Shown in pieces: positions 6,940 through 8,328 of a stretch of 8,328 nt of DNA. The position numbers were made by a program, and so were the translations under genes. The notes below the pieces were generated by a model. The model was given only the letters and a program-made list of their open reading frames with translations. It ran no database searches and was not told where the DNA came from. The DNA is taken from assembly GCF_001553005.1 (NCBI RefSeq), contig NZ_KQ959883.1:1-8328 (forward strand). Reading direction: 5' to 3'. Origin of the DNA: Gemelliphila asaccharolytica. Lineage in GTDB: Bacteria; Bacillota; Bacilli; Staphylococcales; Gemellaceae. Each line of letters begins with the position of its first letter. Positions within the stretch are counted from its first letter, which is position 1.

Positions 6940-7965
6940 TTATTTTACTATTACGTCTTTTTCTTCTCTTTTTATTACTTTTCCTATTATGCTACTTTTT
7001 ATTTCTAATTTGTTTAGTTCTTTTAGCATTTTTTCTGCTTCTTTTTCTGCTAAACTTATTAAAAGTCCTCCAGAGGTTTGCGGGTCAAATAGTATTTCTT
7101 CTAATGCAAAATCTTTTATTTCAAATTCGATTTTTTCCTCTAAATAATTTCTATTTTTTTGACCTCCTCCTGTTATAACAAAATTTTCTGCACATTGTTT
7201 TGCTTCTTCTAGTATTGGTATCTTTTCTGAATACAATTTTGCTGAGAATTTATTGTCTAGCATTTCTACTAAATGTCCTAGTAGTCCAAATCCTGTTATA
7301 TCTGTACAGCTATTTACTTTGTATTTTTTCATTATGTCTGCTGCATATTTATTTAGAGTTGTCATTTGTTTTATACACTTTTCAAATGCTTTTTCACTGC
7401 ATTCTTTTATCATAAATGCTGTGTTTATTATACTTACTCCTAGTGGTTTTGTTAATATTAATAAATCTCCTTCTTTGCATGAGTTATTCATTAATATTTT
7501 GTCTGGGTGTACTATTCCTGTTACAGATAATCCATATTTTGCTGTAGTATCATGAATTGAGTGTCCTCCTGCTAAAACTCCTCCTGCTTCGTGAACTTTT
7601 TCTGCTCCTCCTTTTAGGATTAAATGTAATTTTTCATAATCTTCTTTTTCCGGAAATGTAACTATATTCAATGCAGATATTACTTCTCCCCCCATTGCCC
7701 AAACATCACTTAAGGCGTTTGTCGCTGCAATTTGTCCATATAGATAAGGATCGTTTACCATAGTTGTAAAAAAATCTAATGTTTGTATTATGGCTTTGTC
7801 CTCTGATATTTTATAGACTGCTGCATCATCGCTACTTTCATATCCTACAAGAAGATTTTCATCTTTTCGTTTTGGTAAATCTTTTAATAATTTTGAAAGA
7901 GACCCCGGCCCTATTTTGGCATTTCAACCACCACAAACAATCATGTTTAAATTTTTTTCAGCCAT
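6940..7965 (-). CDS. selD: Selenide, water dikinase (selenophosphate synthetase), a selenoprotein
   Basis: SelD makes selenophosphate from selenide and ATP. Read through one in-frame TGA (7926-7924, codon 14), the gene encodes 341 residues, against 347 in E. coli. The start ATG at 7965-7963 follows AAGGAGGAAATA, the best ribosome site of the operon. The N-terminus reads MIVCGGUNAKIGPGSL: U14 falls at the catalytic Cys17 of E. coli SelD and Lys17 at its essential Lys20. Metal and nucleotide sites follow: Asp47 in SSDDAAVY, Asp64 in QTLDFF and Asp87 in NALSDVWAMGG. AGGHSIHD, ITGFGLLGH and FDPQTSGGLL complete the PurM-like fold. No other in-frame stop occurs. A non-recoding annotation would begin at Met69 and lose the active site. 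It is the first gene of the operon, and its full-length translation depends on selA and selB downstream. Confidence 0.96.
7894..7926 (-). promoter_or_regulatory. Candidate bacterial SECIS element in selD
   Basis: The hairpin begins at the UGA itself. UGAAA (7926-7922) pairs with UUUCA (7898-7894). Inside, a short upper stem forms either GGGC/GUCU with loop CGGG, or AGGG/CUCU with loop CCGGGGU. The loop guanines lie about 15-20 bases after the UGA, in the window used by bacterial SECIS elements. It is the only G/C-rich patch in its surroundings. Pairings were made by eye and include G-U wobbles and an asymmetric internal loop, so the exact fold is uncertain. Confidence 0.6.
7924..7926 (-). other. 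UGA selenocysteine codon (Sec14 of SelD)
   Basis: TGA lies in frame between GGT and AAT in a reading frame that is open and SelD-like on both sides. It occupies the catalytic Cys position of the CGGCNAK/GCGxK motif. Sec at this position is an established variant of SelD. The selA and selB genes in the same operon make recoding credible. Confidence 0.95.
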
Positions 7966-7993
7966 TATTTCCTCCTTTTGTTATCTCAGTTTA

Positions 7994-8022
7994 ATTATAC
8001 TATTTATTGAAAGCTTTTTAAA
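7994..8022 (-). promoter_or_regulatory. Likely promoter of the selenium operon
   Basis: On the minus strand TATAAT (7999-7994) is a perfect -10, 17 bases after TTTAAA (8022-8017), a partial -35 match. Transcription would begin near 7987, leaving a leader of roughly 20 bases with AAGGAGG just before selD. A perfect TTGACA at 8036-8031 is too far away (31 bases) to act as its -35. Confidence 0.5.
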
Positions 8023-8160
8023 CTACAAAATGTCAATCTTTTTTCTATTTTTCTTTATTTTCTAGGAAATTTTTTGCTCTCTTTGTTAACAGTATAAGGA
8101 GAAAATTTTAAAAAATAGCTTTTTCTTTTTTTATTAACTTTTTAGGCGGAATTTTTTTTA

Positions 8161-8200
8161 CTTGACAGGTAAATCTGCCAAAGTTTTCTTTTTTTTTTAG
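8161..8200. terminator. Hairpin followed by T-run (terminator-like on plus strand)
   Basis: CTTGACAG (8161-8168) pairs with CTGCCAAAG (8175-8183) around a 6-base loop, with one bulged base and one A-C mismatch on the plus strand. On the plus strand it is followed by TTTTC and then ten T's, as in an intrinsic terminator. On the minus strand the mismatch becomes a G-U wobble, making the stem stronger, but the tail there is A-rich. No plus-strand gene ends here, so its role is unclear. Confidence 0.4.
8170..8190. repeat. Imperfect 21-bp direct repeat, copy 1 (copy 2 at 8272-8292)
   Basis: TAAATCTGCCAAAGTTTTCTT here matches 8272-8292 at 18 of 21 bases, in the same orientation, with starts 102 bp apart. 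In both places the GCCAA core pairs with a nearby TTGAC to form part of a hairpin, but TTGAC lies on the left in this copy and on the right in the other. Confidence 0.55.
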
Positions 8201-8261
8201 ATTTTTATTTGCTTTTGTTTCTTTTTTTAAAAATCTTTTTTCTAATATTTTATAAAAAATA

Positions 8262-8313
8262 AAAAAGTAGATTAATTTGCCAAAATTTTCTTGACATCTT
8301 CAATCTACTTTTT
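8262..8313. terminator. Long hairpin with T-rich flanks, candidate terminator of a neighbouring gene
   Basis: AAAAAGTAGATT (8262-8273) and AATCTACTTTTT (8302-8313) form a perfect 12-bp stem. The 28-base interior can form a second stem on the minus strand (GTCAA with TTGGC, one G-U pair). Runs of T follow the stem on both strands, so it could end transcription from either side, most simply from a gene lying just right of the window. Confidence 0.5.
8272..8292. repeat. Imperfect 21-bp direct repeat, copy 2
   Basis: Matches 8170-8190 at 18 of 21 bases. It forms part of the interior of the 8262-8313 hairpin; its GCCAA (8279-8283) faces TTGAC (8291-8295). Confidence 0.55.
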
Positions 8314-8328
8314 GTTTTTTATTTATTT

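Larger units (their letters stand above)
7966..8328. other. Gene-free region upstream of selD
   Basis: No plausible coding region or tRNA was found on either strand. It is extremely A/T-rich, with a T-rich plus strand. It holds the selD promoter near 8000, a hairpin with T-run at 8161-8200, a 12-bp stem hairpin at 8262-8313, and the two direct repeats listed separately. No known riboswitch consensus was recognised. Confidence 0.7.

Noticed and set aside
6940..7761. A shorter SelD starting at Met69
   Set aside because: There is no ribosome site before this ATG and it would lose the catalytic residue and part of the ATP-binding region. The upstream frame is clearly SelD with a Sec codon.
7779..7994. 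Plus-strand frame of 71 codons near the selD start
   Set aside because: It is antisense to the Sec-containing N-terminus of selD, and its composition is typical of a shadow frame.
7994..8036. TTGACA at 8036-8031 as the -35 for TATAAT at 7999-7994
   Set aside because: Spacing is 31 bases, far from 16-18. A weaker TTTAAA at 17 bases was preferred; another -10 for this TTGACA was not found.
8145..8179. Alternative pairing of GGCGGA (8145-8150) with TCTGCC (8174-8179) as a switch against the 8161-8183 hairpin
   Set aside because: It forms well only on the plus strand, where no gene is known. On the minus strand it has an A-C mismatch. Too weak to call a riboswitch or attenuator.

Overview
The window is very A+T-rich and all confidently recognised genes lie on the minus strand. 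The densely packed operon, the strong AGGAG-type ribosome sites and the Gram-positive-style secreted repeat protein suggest a low-GC anaerobic member of the Bacillota. A Gram-positive anaerobic coccus of the Tissierellia type would fit. Fusobacteria also have this base composition and cannot be excluded from sequence alone.

Reading in the direction of transcription (right to left), 8328-7966 is a gene-free leader region. It holds two hairpins built from an imperfectly repeated 21-base unit, and a likely promoter. From 7965 to 1401 runs a six-gene selenium operon: selD, yedF, a DUF3343 gene, selB, a cysteine desulfurase gene and selA. Gaps are only 8-17 bases and most ribosome sites overlap the preceding stop codon. 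A 12-bp hairpin at 1342-1377 ends it. The remaining left part, 1103-1, is the 5' end of a separate, secreted leucine-rich-repeat protein gene with its own promoter; it runs off the window.

The operon supplies nearly everything needed to make and use selenocysteine. The desulfurase can mobilise sulfur or selenium from cysteine or selenocysteine. YedF and the DUF3343 protein are candidate Se/S carriers. SelD makes selenophosphate, SelA converts Ser-tRNA(Sec) to Sec-tRNA(Sec), and SelB delivers it to UGA codons. The tRNA(Sec) gene selC is not visible here. SelD is itself a selenoprotein: an in-frame UGA at codon 14 sits exactly at the catalytic Cys position, followed by a SECIS-like hairpin. A plain ORF caller would start this gene 68 codons too late.

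The most interesting points are the Sec-containing SelD at the head of the operon that its own translation needs, a YedF with two tandem TusA-like domains instead of one, a Cys-ladder (internalin J-like) LRR protein whose promoter contains an (AT)8 tract, and the repeated hairpin element upstream of selD.
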